This document shows, piece after piece, positions 37,598 to 51,200 of a stretch of DNA of 64,000 nucleotides. Position numbers and translations under genes: made by a program. Source of the DNA: Apostichopus californicus (taxonomy: Eukaryota > Echinodermata > Holothuroidea > Aspidochirotida > Stichopodidae); contig JAIPMN010000416.1 of the NCBI GenBank assembly GCA_020650975.1, positions 1 to 64,000 of the forward strand. Reading direction: 5' to 3'. The notes below the pieces were generated by a model. That model was not told where the DNA came from, made no database searches, and saw nothing but the letters and a program-made list of their open reading frames with translations. Numbering within the stretch: the stretch's first letter is position 1; every line of letters starts with the position of its first letter.

Positions 37598-40500
37598 ATG
37601 GATTTGAGCACTTATGGAGAACAAGTGTTTGCGGCAGAAGAAATTAAGCAAAAGCGAATTCGTCACGTAAGTTTATCATGCCAGGCACACGCAGAAATCA
37701 CGACATATTATCGTCTTTGCCTTGAGAAGCTGAGTTAAGGGCTCTTTGTTGGAGCCACATAATAACAGTTACACTTGCAGTAGTACACTATATGTACAGT
37801 GTGTGATGGGGGTTACAATTTATAATCCTACCAATGGTATTGGTAGGTTAGCAAACTCAACAGACCTGACCCTAGCCTTGTTTTAGTACTAATGTAGGTT
37901 CAGTTAGTAGTACTACGTGTATAATGTAGGTCCAATGATTGGAAACGTATTAGAATATCAGAGCAGAAGATATGAAACATGGTTGGGTGAATTAAGCGTC
38001 CAAATGGTGTAAATAAGAGTTGCACTGGTGCTCATTTCCAGTTCAAAAATGATGGCGCTCTTATTTAAAACCTGATGTAAGTAACATAAGTGATGCATTG
38101 ACGAGAGTTATTTACTCCATCTTCGGCTAATATGCCTGATGAAATGGTTATGTAGCAAATTTTCGGATATATGTATCACACAAGGCATGAAGCCTAGATC
38201 CATCAGTTTAGGGTGACCACCCCTTCCCCATTCCACACAAACTATTAGTTGTTAGTAGCCCAATTGTACTGTAGAGCTAACTTTAATACTAATTTACAGC
38301 AAAATGGCTCTTTTTTCCGTGGGTGGACCCAATTGCTAAAAATATTTAAATTTCTTTGGATATGCTACTTGGTCTTTTATACAGTACACTATTTACACTA
38401 TTCATATGAACACTTGAATTGACTTTGTATATGGGATGCACCGACGCAAATTATACTTTCCTATATGGTTTGATGAGTCCCTCAGCTCACAGACTATGAT
38501 CAGGTCTATAAACATGTGCACCATGCATGTGAAATAGTCACAACCGTAATTATGTGTAAGTTTTGCTAAGACTCATGAATTACGGCCTAGCTTAGTAAGT
38601 TAACCTTGAGTGTAATAGTTGCTTACGAGTATATATATTTAATTTTACATAATTTGATACAAAAAGGAAAACTCTTGGCAATACTGTATATCTGTAGAAG
38701 CTGGCCTATATCCTCACTAATATTGTGGTAGGCATACAATATGTATAAATTCTGATGGCATCTGCCTAGTGCCTATTGTAGTTAAAAAACATACAAAATT
38801 ATAGATTAGTTCTTATACAACTTTGAAATACTATAGGAAAGGTTCAGAAAGAATACTCTAGGCATTTCTCTGTTAAGCTGATAGAAGTCACGACCAAAAC
38901 ATACTGAAATAGTGATGATTTGTACATGCTATTTTATGTCACTTTGTACAAAACACATTGAGAGAATTACTTTTTGTTGCTACATGGTTAGCTCAAGAGA
39001 TATCCCGAAGTGTGCCATAATATGTACCATGCCATGTAAGGTTCGAAGACCAGGTTTTCAAACATTTCGCAGCATAGCATTTGGATGTATATGATAAGAG
39101 CAGTGCACTTTCCTTAAAATTATTCATCTTTATATAATGTCATACAGTACATCATAAGAGCAGTCATTACTTTGGCAAACTTGATGCCAGTTTGAATTGT
39201 AATACTGGTGACCAATCTCAAGGGGAATTTAAATTCCCAAAAGTGTTTTCTCCTAGCCCATGTTACCATGGAAATGTGTGTGTGTGTGTGTAAGCGGGGG
39301 TGTGGCTGAGGGGGGGGGTGTGAGGTTTCCACAGCATTTTTCTTCCGGTTGGAAACTTTTCATTGTTTTCAACGAAAATCTCATTTAATGTCTAATATTG
39401 AGTTTTCTAACCAGTACCAGTAAATGTATGTCATTTTAAGTAAAGTGATGATGTAAACAAGTTTGGAACATGCCTGTTTCAGTATGAATAAATTGTCAAT
39501 AAATATGACAATAATGGTAATTACCATCTGTGATCTTTCATTTCCAGGGAAAAGTTGAATTTTTAGTGAAGTGGAAAGGATGGTCAAACAAGTGAGTATC
39601 AAAAACATTTTTCTTATTTAAAATAATTGAATTACTTTGGAAGCAATTGATTGATGGAATGTTGTGATTCAGATGTCATGGATTTGTTACATGGATGTGT
39701 TACATGGATGTGTTACATGGATGTGTTACATGGATGTGTTACAGTACAATATGTATAAATTAAAAATAAGACTTTTGTCTGACTTTGTCTGACTTTTGTC
39801 CCTGTTAAAATACTATAGCTCCTGTGTAAAATAAAATGCTACTGTACAGTATACATCTTTGGATTTTTCTGTATAGCAATTTGAACATTTTGCATAGCAT
39901 TTTGTGATGTGTTACTGGATACATTATTCCCTGATATTACCTACCAGGTGTGTTTAATGAAATGGTCACCACACCTTTCCCAAATTCAAACTAAAACAAA
40001 GCCTCTCTTCCATATATATGTGTATCTCTGTGCATTAAAAGCATGTTGTGTAGTGTTTGTAATCATTTTGTGTCTCCTCCAGGCTGTGATGAATACTGTT
40101 TATATGAAGAATATGAAGAATTCAACCAGTAATGTCGGGAAAAATGGCATGAAGAAAAGATATAAATATTTGCAAATTTCATCAGGATGCTTAGATTATA
40201 TTACAGGCCAAAACTGAATTCATCCACTGCTCTATTCTTTGAAATGCTGTGCAATCTGCATACAGTACTTAGCTAATGCTTGAAGTTAAACATACAGTCA
40301 ATGTCTTATTGTCATATGTTTTCAGCATTTTAATGCCTTGTTTCTTGAGCTCTATTAAATTCAAATACCTCAACTTTTATGTGCGTTTCTCTCAACAGAC
40401 ATAATACATGGGAACCAGAGGGTAATATCCTGGATACAAGACTATTGGGAAACTTTGAAGCCAAGTAAGTCATTTCCCTTTTCTGAAGTGTCTATCAATG

Positions 40501-43500
40501 TATGGGGGTTTTAAGATACTGTGAACAGTCATGTATTTTAGGTACCCCTGCAAGCACGAACTCGCGAAGAAGCCTCATTGGCTTATCAAAGCCACAGGCT
40601 GACCGAAGTCAGTCTCTTACATTCATATTTAACGTCCATGATTATGAATTGTCAATTGTCAACAACTCTGTAACTGGACGACATACATTAATCTTGGTAT
40701 GACTCGAACCGGGGACCTTACGATTGGAAGGCACCGGCGTTAACCACTGAGCTAACACTCCACTGTTAGCTCAGTGTTAGATCAGAATGTGCATTTAAAT
40801 ATGTATAAAGAGATATTGGAGGAAGTAGAAATAATTTGAAACGATACTTCTCTTGAAAATGTTTGAACAAGTAAGGCTGCAGCAACAGGTGTATAACTCT
40901 TTGTCACAGAGTCTAAAACTATAATGTAGCTGTTGAATTTAATGCTTGGCAGTCACTGAAATGTGTATCTTTGTCCTATACTCTGTAAATGTTTTACTTT
41001 AATAATTGTTTAATTCAAGGCAATTTTCTTTGTTGTATCTCCTTTGCCTTTCCAGAGTTCAAAGAGAATCGACAGGTTTTGCCCGTGTTGGGCGCAAACC
41101 AAAGAGAGGACGAAGAAAAGTAAGTGTGTTGATATAAGGTAGCATACGCCCATTTAAAGCACCATTGACTTACACACTAAATCACAAAAGTAATGTGGTC
41201 TCTAAGTCTAGATAGAAGTTTTCACTAGCTAAACGCTACCCATCACCGGATAGCTGACAAGTTGGCCTTTCATGGCACCATCAATTTTCCGTATCATGAC
41301 CATATAATATTTTGCAATCCGAGCCGGAAGTTTTCGTCACTTGTAAACAAACCTCTTCACTCAGTGGTAAACAAATTTCCTACGCTGCTCCTGGGAGGCC
41401 TAAAGGTGTCTAAAATTGCCTCAATTGACCCAATTTTCTCACCACATGTACTTCCATTCATGCTCTTCAACATGCAAGCCACAAAAAACTAGATCATGAT
41501 TGATAACAGGTCAAAAAGGATGTTCTCCTGCTGCTTTGTGGCATTTTTCCTGAAGGAGAACAATCAAGCGAATGGATATAGACTCTAATAGGAGTATGCC
41601 ACCTTAAAACTTGAAAGTAAATACCAGTTTTAACTCTGTGTTGTTGATGAGACTCAGCTATACAGTACATGCAACAATTTATAGACACAGAAACAGACCT
41701 GAATTAACACTTCTGTACCTTTTGTTTGGACATTCAAGTAGCTTAGAGAAATGATTAGAAAGTCTGTAACTTCTATGATGTATACAACCCTTATTAATTT
41801 ATTTATATTATACAATAGGTATTTGTTTATCACAGGGAGCGCATTTTATTGCTGGTACAGATATTGATGATATCAAAGATAATAGATCTTGTCTCATTTT
41901 TGGTTTCAGAGGTAATCATATTTACCAGTGCATTCATGATGGTGTGTATTTTACAGTGTCTGTGTGTGTGTGCGTGTGACACTAGCCCATTTACAGGATT
42001 AAGTGTCCTTTTCCTTTCATTACTTTTGTTCTCAATAGCACAGAAACTAAATTTACAAGGACAAACCTTTTCAAGCAGACAGACCTCACTCATAAAAGGG
42101 GTTAAAACAGCAATACGAGGAGTTCTGTTGCTACCAACTTTGTTAATTCAAAATAAAATAAAACTGTTAGCAAACTGCTTATCCACTAGAGAGCCTGTGT
42201 AATAGAATGTGTAAAAGTAAGTTGGCCTGACATTTCGATCCTAGCAGGATCTTCTTCAGAGGCTTAATGACAAGTAACAGTAACAGACAAACAGACAAAA
42301 ACATGTTAATTATCTACTGTTGTAGTAATAAACTTTGTTAATTACCTACTGTTGGCAAGAACAAACTATACATTCAGGTTTCAAACACATAAAAAGGATT
42401 GTCCTTGTGAAAATTTACATTAGACTGATGGAGGGGAACATATTATTCTGAGAATCCTTTTGGATTTTGCATTCAATAACTGCACAGTTTTAAAGATAAC
42501 AGCATTTGGAGTCTGTTAAAGTAAGTTGGCCTGACGTTTCGATCCTAGCAGGATCTTCTTCAAAGGCTAAATGACAAGTAACAGTAGCAGAAGGGACAAA
42601 AACACGCACAGAATACAGACAGGTTAATGAGCATGGTGAACACAAAGAGATAGAAGTAAGGGGATTAGTAGACAAGGGACAGTTTTATTTTATTTTGAGC
42701 ATTTGTAGTTGACAGAGGGAATCATTTATCCAGTATTGCTATGCAAAATGCTATGCAATTTGCTATACAAGTGTAAATATGTACAACAGGTTTTTACACA
42801 GGAATGCTAGTATTTTACAAAGAGCCAAATTTCTGAGCCTTCGAAGCTGCTACACAGTGTTTGAACACAAAGTTATTAACATTGATACGTTTTGCACTTG
42901 AAGTTTAATTTGAGGCAAACAGTTGTGATGTCATAGAAGGACACTTACAAATTCCTTTGTGTTTTTTGCTCTTAATTTACATCCAATTCCTTACTTGAGA
43001 ATTGGAATACATCTTAAATATGATAACAACTGTCTTTGGCATATTGTTCAGTTCACTTTCCTATATGGAAAAGTAATAACTGTAGTCAATCATATGTCAG
43101 CAGAATTATAGTACAAAATAACAAGGTCAAAATACCGTTCTGATGTAAGTGTACAAAATAAGACAGTGAAATCTTTAACAATTTCAATGGTCAATATCTA
43201 TTTCTATGCAAATGTACGAATTGCTTGCAACTTTCACCAAGATGCTTAGAACATGTTACTCTTTCATCACATTGACATGGAAAAATACATTTTCCTCAGA
43301 ATCATCTTTTCAATCAACATTATTTGGTACTGTAACAAAAGGTTATTTTAAATCTTTAATTTTAAATACATTGCCATACCTGTAACTCCACTATGGTATA
43401 TAAATGGATGACTTGATATGTATACCAACTACTGTCCATGTTGTATTACACCAGTTCAGTACCTAATGCGTGAGACTCTGTATGATTTATTACAACGCCA

Positions 43501-44281
43501 TCAATACCTAATCCCGCATTAACATTCTGGTCTGTTTAGTGTGAACTTACAGTAGCGCTCTGTATAACAGTCTGGTCTCTGTATAACAGTCTGGTCTGTT
43601 AAGTGTGAACATACAGTAGCGCTCTGTTTAACATTCTGGTCTGTTTAGTGTGTACGTAGCTCTCTCATTAACATTCTGGTCTGTTTAGTGTGTACGTAGC
43701 ACTCTCTGTTTTGCACTCATTTTCTCAAGTTTAACCATCACTATCAAAACTTGATCACATTTATTCATTTCTAGACGCTAGTCCTCAACGATCACTCTTT
43801 GGAAAGAGGGCCCAAGATCAAAGTGTTGAAGAGAGCGATATCGTCGCCAGCGAAAGCTTCAACCGAAGTTGTGACCCGTGAGGACAGAGTAGAACAATGT
43901 ACCCCGGAGAAAGAGAAAGATCTGGGATTAGACGTCTCCGAGATCTTGGAAGACACGAGCAAACCAGAAACGAATTCACAGACGGAGGAGGAGGATAGAA
44001 CTATAGAAGTTGTAAAACCTTCTACGGTCGAGGAAGACCAAAGCAAAACGCCGAAAGATCCACTGGATGACGTCTTCTTGCCGAACAAAGAAGAGAAGAA
44101 CTTGGAGGTGAAAGTCGTAGAAGAAGAAGAAACTGTCACATGCAAAAAGGAAGTGATAGATTGGTATCCGAGAAAGGAACTCTTGAACGATGTCATAATT
44201 ACGGATGTTACGAACAAGGAACTCACCATTACCATCAAGGAATGCACGAAAGCAGAAGGCTTCTTCAGGGGAGCCTCCTGA
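37598..44281 (+). CDS. CBX: Polycomb-class chromobox protein, short form (CBX-a), complete
   Basis: Five exons join in phase: 37598-37666, 39548-39591, 40399-40464, 41056-41119 and 43775-44281, giving 249 residues. The N-terminal chromodomain reads GEQVFAAEEIKQKRIRHGKV, then EFLVKWKGWSNKHNTWEPE and NILDTRLLGNFE; the H3K27me3-reading aromatic cage residues Phe11, Trp32 and Trp35 are all present. GRKPKRGRRK is a basic AT-hook-like patch. The middle is acidic and low in complexity. The C-box (DVTNKELTITIKECTKAEGFF; 44192-44269) ends three residues before the stop, as in vertebrate CBX2/4/6/7/8, and binds RING1 in PRC1. GEQVFAAE and the C-box exclude HP1-type CBX1/3/5. It runs divergently from INTS15 and converges on a second CBX at 53147-61233. 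Confidence 0.97.
39687..39743. repeat. 15-bp tandem repeat (TACATGGATGTGT), about 4-5 copies
   Basis: GTTACATGGATGTGT is repeated in intron 2 of CBX-a, just after exon 2. Confidence 0.85.
40532..40762 (-). mobile_element. tRNA-derived SINE, near full-length copy 2
   Basis: Read on the minus strand it starts with a tRNA-like head: TTAGCTCAGTGGTTAACGCC as A-box region and GGTTCGAGTC as B-box. A body with GACTTCGGTCAGCCTG and TTCTTCGCGAGTTCGTGC follows. The head explains why it looks like a tRNA gene without folding as one. Copies 1 and 3 (3057-3167, 46996-47158) lack the head. It lies in CBX-a intron 3, about 70 bp after exon 3. Confidence 0.82.
42211..42580. repeat. Pair of about 75-bp direct repeats with a palindromic GATCCTAGCAGGATC core
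   Basis: Copies at about 42211-42280 and 42514-42580 share AAGTAAGTTGGCCTGAC, TTTCGATCCTAGCAGGATCT and ATGACAAGTAACAGTA. They could be the terminal repeats of a short element about 370 bp long in CBX-a intron 4. Confidence 0.7.
43520..43705. repeat. About 40-50-bp tandem repeat before the last CBX-a exon
   Basis: Five copies of TAACATTCTGGTCTGTTTAG with a GTGTGTACGTAGC-type linker end about 70 bp before the final acceptor. Confidence 0.8.
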
Positions 44282-44368
44282 TCTATCCTAGGTCTTCCTC
44301 TACTCGCAAAGAGAGGCTATCAAAGTATCGGTGATAGCATTTGTGAGCACATGTCAAGCTGCCATCAT

Positions 44369-44374
44369 AATAAA
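44369..44374 (+). promoter_or_regulatory. Polyadenylation signal for CBX-a
   Basis: AATAAA lies 88 bp after the CBX-a stop codon. Confidence 0.65.
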
Positions 44375-46995
44375 TGTGTGTGAAAAGAACCATCAATGAA
44401 AAAGGGAGGTTAAATCCTGAAATTTGGAAATAATTTAGAAAAAACAAAATGACGATGAAAAAGATAAAATTATTCCTGTGTTGTAAGCTAGAGAACCTAA
44501 AAAGGTCAAATAATGAAAGTCTCATTCATTTTTAATCGAAAGACTGGAAAACTTAGAATACTCATAACATCTCCTTGAACAGGAAACACAGTGCCTGACT
44601 TGAATAACATAAATTGTTTATTTGTAAGATGTTATGTAATACTCCAGTAACAGTATGAACACATCAACCCATTTCTGTCATGGGCAATGGTACTTGATAA
44701 AACTCATAGCCAGATGGGGCGGTCCAGGATGTTTAAACAGGTGTGGCCCTGAGGCTGTTGAAGTCAACTTCCATGTAGGAGGTCAGGGAATACTCTGACA
44801 GAAGAAAATATGAAAGTTTTATACGTGAAATGGGTGCATTTTCAAAGGTATATTTAGGCTATATATGATGGTTATATTTAGGTCTACATGCAAATTTTTG
44901 CTAATAGAAACTTAAATTTTTTTTTGTGTGGGGAGGGTGAGGTGGGGAGAGGTAGGGGAGTCTGCCCTTCCTGGACGTATTGGTTCCACCCCTCATGTAT
45001 AAAACTGACTCGGCATAGAGCAGTGCAGTCTTGCGTGAAGATGAGGGGGACATTCCATTACTATGTTGTTCTTGGTCAAACAATTGGGTAGTGACATGTC
45101 ATTAAAACTATGTTGAAAAGGTTGTTTGCTTCCCTTTTACTGTACCAAACCTTGACTAGTGAGAATAGTAAATGCGAAGCTTCAAGGAATTAAATATCGT
45201 TTACCAATTTGTTTTGGACTATTATTTCCCGTTAGACAACCTGCACATTAAAAGTTCAGAATACAGGAGAAAATCGTTCTTTGGCATGTGGCAAGAAAAT
45301 TTGGCAGTTTTTCTTATTGAAAAATTGGGAACACATCATTTAGAATTATTTTTGAATCCTATGCAATATATAATAGCAATTTGAGATTAACCTTTGAATT
45401 TGTCCAGTGAAAGCACTGCCAAGATCTTCAGGGCATTCTTGATGTTACTCCCAATAGACCAAACATGGCATTATCTCTCTCAGTATTGTAACAAATTTTC
45501 TGATAAAAAAAGTCTTTGTAATGTGTTTTCCTATACAGCAGTATGTATTGATGAGACTCGAGATATGGTATACCCCTGGCAAATGGTTGCACCATCAGTT
45601 GCATAGTATGGAGCAACCTAGTCCTGGTACAGCAATATAAATAGGCCCCAAAATCACCTATCAGGCCCACCCATCATGATCAGGCCCAGCCATCATGGTT
45701 TGGGCATGGATGAGAATTGTTTTTATATTGTCACCTCTATATGCACAGATATGGCAGTCTCAGGCTTTCTCTATTGAGGAAAGTTTTTTGTTTAATTCCC
45801 ATATTTTGGTGGTTGGGTGTTGGGAGGGAACTTTAAGAACTGTACTGAACAGTATTTAAGACATAAGATAGTAAATCAAATCTCTTGTTTTTAAAACTTG
45901 TCTTCAACCCGATTAGTGATTATAATTTTTGGTCTTTGACACTCCTGTGGGCCACGGGAGGTCGCACCGGCCTTGTTATGCCTCTGTGCGCCATGTTTCT
46001 TCCAATATGGAGTTTGATATATTTGCTCGTTAACTATCGTATCACTTAATCATAATGTATACACGTCCAATTTGACATTCCTTCTTTTCTAATATTTTCA
46101 ACTCGACCTGTATATTTTTTTTTCCGAATGAAAATATTGTTTTTTTTTAATTTGTCTGATATATGATAGTATGATAGAAATATTCCTTTACTATGAAACT
46201 TCATCATCTTTCTAACTTTGAAGACTGCATGTTTGGAAACTGCCAGTGTGCTCAATGGAGTGTACAGATTTTATACGGTATAACTTATCCAAATTTCTTC
46301 CTCACCCTATAACCCCATACAACCCCGTCAACCCCTTTTACCCCTATAACCCCTTTATGGGGTTTCTGATGATGATACCCTGTATATAAATTAGAATACC
46401 ATATTCATTTGCATTCTACCAATCTACAGATATAACAGTCACTGGTTTCAAAGCATGTAGTGAAACAGTTTCCATGTAATTATATGTAATAGAGAATGAA
46501 CTGCCAACAGTTGGTTAAATGTAAAACAAAACCAAAAGGCAAGAGTTTCTAGCCCAAAATGATATTGAGATTCATATTGAGGGTATGAGTAGAAATATGA
46601 AAAGATTGATGACACTGCACCCAACTTGAAAATGATTCTGTTTTGCTAGATCTTTAAAAGTATCCAAAAGATGCCTGTAAAAGTGGTTAAAGAATGATTT
46701 ATGTGATGTTTTTTGTTTAATATTCCCTTTTTTTATGTACTGTAGTATATGTGTCATAGCTTATGGTAGTATAATGTGCAAATACAATGTGATCTGGTCT
46801 GTAAGCAGTAACGAAGAACATTAAGAGGTGACTTTCATTCACTATAGTCTCGAGAACAGGCTAGGCTGGTTTTCAACGTAGTAGGATAAAGTAAAGATAC
46901 AATGTGCAGCAATGGTATCACAACACATTGATGGCTAATATGATTGCATTTGTTGTGGAATTCTTGTATACTTTAGAAAGTATGAGGTAATCATT

Positions 46996-47158
46996 GTAGC
47001 CCTCGTCCGGTTACAGTTGTTGATAATTGACAATTCATAATCATGGACGTTAAATATGAATCTAAGAGACTGACTTCGGTCAGCTTGCGGCTTTGATAAG
47101 CCAATGAGGTTTCTTCGCGAGTTCCTGCTTGCAGGAGGATCTAAAATACATACATACA
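46996..47158 (+). mobile_element. tRNA-type SINE, 5'-truncated copy 3
   Basis: It matches the body of the copy at 40532-40762, in plus orientation, from GGTTACAGTTGTTGATAATTG to TTCCTGCTTGCAGGAG and an ATACATAC tail. The tRNA-like head is absent. Confidence 0.8.
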
Positions 47159-48694
47159 AAATGTGCTAGAAAGCCTGCCACCCTTAAAGGAGATGAACCC
47201 AACGTTCATTATTAAGCTATGTGATAGAGATAGCTTTGACTGTCATAAACAACTTCCCCATACAGCTTAGAAAGGAGATATCAGGTATTTAATGTTACTT
47301 CACACACAAGGTTGACGACTTGATCAAGTCTAAATATGACATCATCGAGCCATTACATAGTATTAGAAATGTTTCTTTTTCCGTAATAGAAATGGCTTTT
47401 GTAAGTGTTGAATCTAAGACATGGAAAGACTTAACATGACATAATGAATGTATTCATAATGAAGATTTCAGTGTCAACACTGTATAAACAAAGAGAAAGT
47501 CAAAGGTTACGGATCCCAACAGCACTATGACATCACTATGACATCACTATGACATCACTATGACATTTAATGTGAGATATCTCCCAAACGGAGCATGATT
47601 TGTCTTGGCTATTTGGGGGAGTTGGTCTTCTCGCAGATCTGTCATATATGTGTAAGATGACGGTTTTGTTTGTGTCTTCATTAGGGCCTGTACTCTCATA
47701 GATACATTTTCTTGTATAATTTTAACTTCCTTCAGTGCCTGGAATTGTTGGGTGACAGTCTTCAGGAATGTCCACTTGGAAAACTTAAAGCTACTTAAGC
47801 ATTTGTGGGGCCAGTACCGATGACCTTTGAACTGTCACTCAGCTTGCTGTAGTGTTATTTGATATCTTGATGAGTTTACACTGCTGTTGTAATGTTTTCA
47901 TGTAATATATAAAAAAGACAAATTTGTTGAAAGTATTCTACCGTCCACGCGCTTCCGTAGCCCAGCGGTCCGCAAACGTTTAGGCCCGACACCCAGTAGC
48001 TTCCTTGAAGACTAAACTACGACTAAGCAAATCCCCTAGCTCCCCTCAGAAGTGATGATCAGAATGCATGAATGCTAGTTTGGACCATGGACAATATGTT
48101 AAATTTTGGTCGCATCCTACAGTTTGGTGACCATGTTTGAAGGTTAGATACGGGTGGAGCGAGGGTGGGGGGGGGTGGGTGTAGGACCACTCCAATTGTT
48201 TGTTCTTATGTAGTGTTTCTTTCATAAAACTGAATTGAATTGGTAAAGTTTATCCATGTAGCAAAACTGCTCTTTATGCCCCCATGAAATTTCGATTATG
48301 TTTCGCCAACTTTTTTTTTAAATTTATGGATTCAGTGATGGACCCCTTTGGTGGATTCATGCAAATCTCCCATCAAACAAAAATTATGCCCCTCCAAATA
48401 AACACTCCAAATTTGACAAGCTGCCTATCCACTATCCTATCATTCTTTAACAGAAAGTTATATACCAGTGTATCTTTTCTTATCCTATTAAAAGTGTATA
48501 GTGTAAATGAGTCGTTAAGTTTTTACTTTCATATCTCAGAAGTGATTAAAGCGATGAAGGAAACTTTGTTGCAAACCAACAAAGTGAGAAAACACAATAT
48601 CGTGTTTCTGAAATTAACCACTGAGTGAGTGAAATTGTCTTCTTTGTGTTTGGAGGAGCTATTGATAACATATTTGAAATGTATCGCCTCAGGC

Positions 48695-49018
48695 CAGGGT
48701 TTCCCTAACTTTATCCCCCACGAACCCCCTGTGGATGTCAGAGTTGTCCACGATCCCCAACTTTTCGAGACACGATATGAGTCATTATTATACTAAAATA
48801 CGTATAACAGTGCTTCGTAAAAGATCAAGTTCATAGTGTAATATTGTAGAGGTTTTCGATAGGTACGACTTATGAACATTACTAAATTATATGATATATT
48901 AGATTTTAGGTCAACAAAAGTAATCTAGTTTTGACTTCCAGAAACGTCTCACGAACCCCCTGGGATGGACTCTGACTCACCCCCTTGCGGTTCAGGCACC
49001 CCAGTTAGGGAACCCCTG
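48695..49018. mobile_element. 324-bp hAT-type MITE
   Basis: The ends are imperfect inverted repeats: CAGGGTTTCCCTAACT on the left and, read on the minus strand, CAGGGGTTCCCTAACT on the right, with CACGAACCCCCTG-type subterminal matches on both sides. It is flanked by 8-bp direct repeats CCTCAGGC (48687-48694) and CTTCAGGC (49019-49026), with one mismatch. CAGGG ends and an 8-bp duplication are hallmarks of hAT elements. There is no coding capacity. Confidence 0.85.
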
Positions 49019-50681
49019 CTTCAGGCAATTGTTGTTATCATTTCTTCCGCCTAGAACAAAGCACCCCTGGGACAATGGGTTGAGATGGACGGGAATCTCT
49101 GGGGAAAGATGGACGGGAAACTAGCAGTAAAATAGGACGGTTGGTGTCATACCTATACCTCGTGATTTGAGAGAACTGTCATCGGAAGGATGGGAGGGGG
49201 ACGGAAGTGCTCGTGGTTGGGGGGGGGGGGGGGGTTGTCTTTGAGACGCAAAATTTACGATCCTTTCAATAGCTCAGAAGTGCATACGATCCAATCTTTC
49301 GTCAATGATCGCCTTTAAAATCCATTTTACAAAAGCATTGATATTAACGTTGAGATAAATAATTATCGATTGATTTTCGCCACTAAAATGCCGATCAGAT
49401 GTAAAGGTACAATGCATACGTTTTTTTTGACGAAGGTAAGTTTCCTTGTATCTAGTAAGGTCATCTCATTAAGGCCTAAAGTATTATTGCATATCTATTG
49501 TTTTACCAATACAATTAATAATTTAAAAAATTCAAATATGTTACTTTAGTTTCATATGAACATGATATCATAAGAATGAAATACAGTGCAACTGGTCCTT
49601 AACAATTTTATATCGCAACAAAAACATATTATTTGAGTTCAAGCAAAACCTCATATATACATTTTGGCTTGCTTAATAAGAGCCGTCCGACTATTGCAGA
49701 TGTACGTTCACTTAGTTATCAAAACAACATTGATTGATGAGCCCTGGTGCTTGGAAGGCAATATCCTGAAAACTAATTAGACCTTTGCTTATTAAGTTTA
49801 TTCACAACTATGGGCTGACATATATTACATACATGTCTGTTCAAAGTTCCTTTGCAGTGAAGTTATATGTTAGGCTACATAGTAATGTCAGCTAATACCC
49901 AACAAATGCAACCCTCCAGAGATTGATATACCCTTGGAATTGCTAAGCTTTACAATTGAAAGCATCGGAAAGTGTTACGTCATAGGCGCCTTTTATCGTC
50001 TCGAATTCGTTTGGTCAACGGATTCTGTATTGAAATATTCAGCGTTTAACGAATATACGGTGTGATTTATCGAATGATGCGCGACACAGAAGCATCAGTT
50101 ATTTCTGGTCATTCTTTTAATACTTCCGTCTGCATGAATGCGATATCACTAGTATAATGCGATATCACTAGTATAAGAAGTTCGTTACACAATAAGGACA
50201 ATAACAACAACAGTAAACTTATTATTGGTCAGGCAGATAAATATTTTTTCTTTTCGGAACATTCCAATATATCATTCTTTCTTTACTCAATCTTGATTAC
50301 CGTAAGCAGGGCGAGGAAACGACTGAACAAATAAGATGAGTTTAATTGACATAAACTAAAACAACTCAATATCTATATATACATGGAAGCAAACAATATG
50401 TCCTAATAAAGTCTTATATAAGCAACGGTCAGTGTATGTGTATTTGGTAAGAAAATATATATTGATACAGAACATGGCCCGCTTGAAGCTGCCATGAATA
50501 ACACATTTATTAAATAACTTGTGAAACTCTGACAAAAACGACTTCACATTTTGAATATTCATAGAAACAAAATGTGTGTTGTTTTTCGTTCTTTTCATTG
50601 AGGGTTCACAACAACATGAATATTGTACTACAAATGGACATTCTCAGCATGCATGGTCAACGTTGAGAGGATATAAGTGAT

Positions 50682-51200
50682 GCTCTAACGGAAAGGAGTA
50701 CCATTTGCCCTTTGGCTGGTGGTGGTCTGACGGAAAGGAGTACCTTTTGTCCTTTGGCTGGTGGTGGTCTGACGGAAGTACCTTTTGCCCTTCGACAGGT
50801 GGTGGTCTGACGGAAAAGAATACCGCTATTTGACAGGTGATTCTCTAACGGAAAGGAGTACCATTTGCCCTTTCACAGGTGATGCTCTAACGGAAGTGAG
50901 TACCTTTGGCTGGTGGTGGTCGGACGGAAAAGAGTACCGCCATTTGACAGGTGATGCTCTAACGGAAAGGAGTACCTTTTGCCCTTTGGTAGGTGGTGGT
51001 CTGACATTAACGAATACCTTTTGCCCTTTGGGCAGGTGGTGCTCTGACGAAAAGGAGTACCTTTTGCCCTTTGGCAGGTGGTCGTCTGACGGAAAGGAGT
51101 ACCCTTTGCCATATGGTGCTCTAACGGAAATGAGTACACTTTGCCCTTTGACAGATGGTGCCCTCACGGAAATGAGTATCTTTTGCCCTTTGGCAGGTGT
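50682..51200. repeat. About 42-bp minisatellite, about 13 copies
   Basis: The unit contains CTGACGGAAAGGAGTACC and TTTTGCCCTTTGGCAGGTGG; copies range from about 33 to 45 bp. Units of 42 bp keep frames open on both strands, so the overlapping open frames are not evidence of genes. Confidence 0.9.

Noticed and set aside
37239-37607. 122-codon open frame ahead of and overlapping the CBX-a start
   Set aside because: It has no recognisable similarity, it crosses the inverted repeat, and the CBX start at 37598 in another frame is supported by family sequence.
40690-40762. Possible tRNA gene on the minus strand
   Set aside because: A-box and B-box are present, but the sequence continues into the SINE body shared with two other loci and the acceptor stem does not close.
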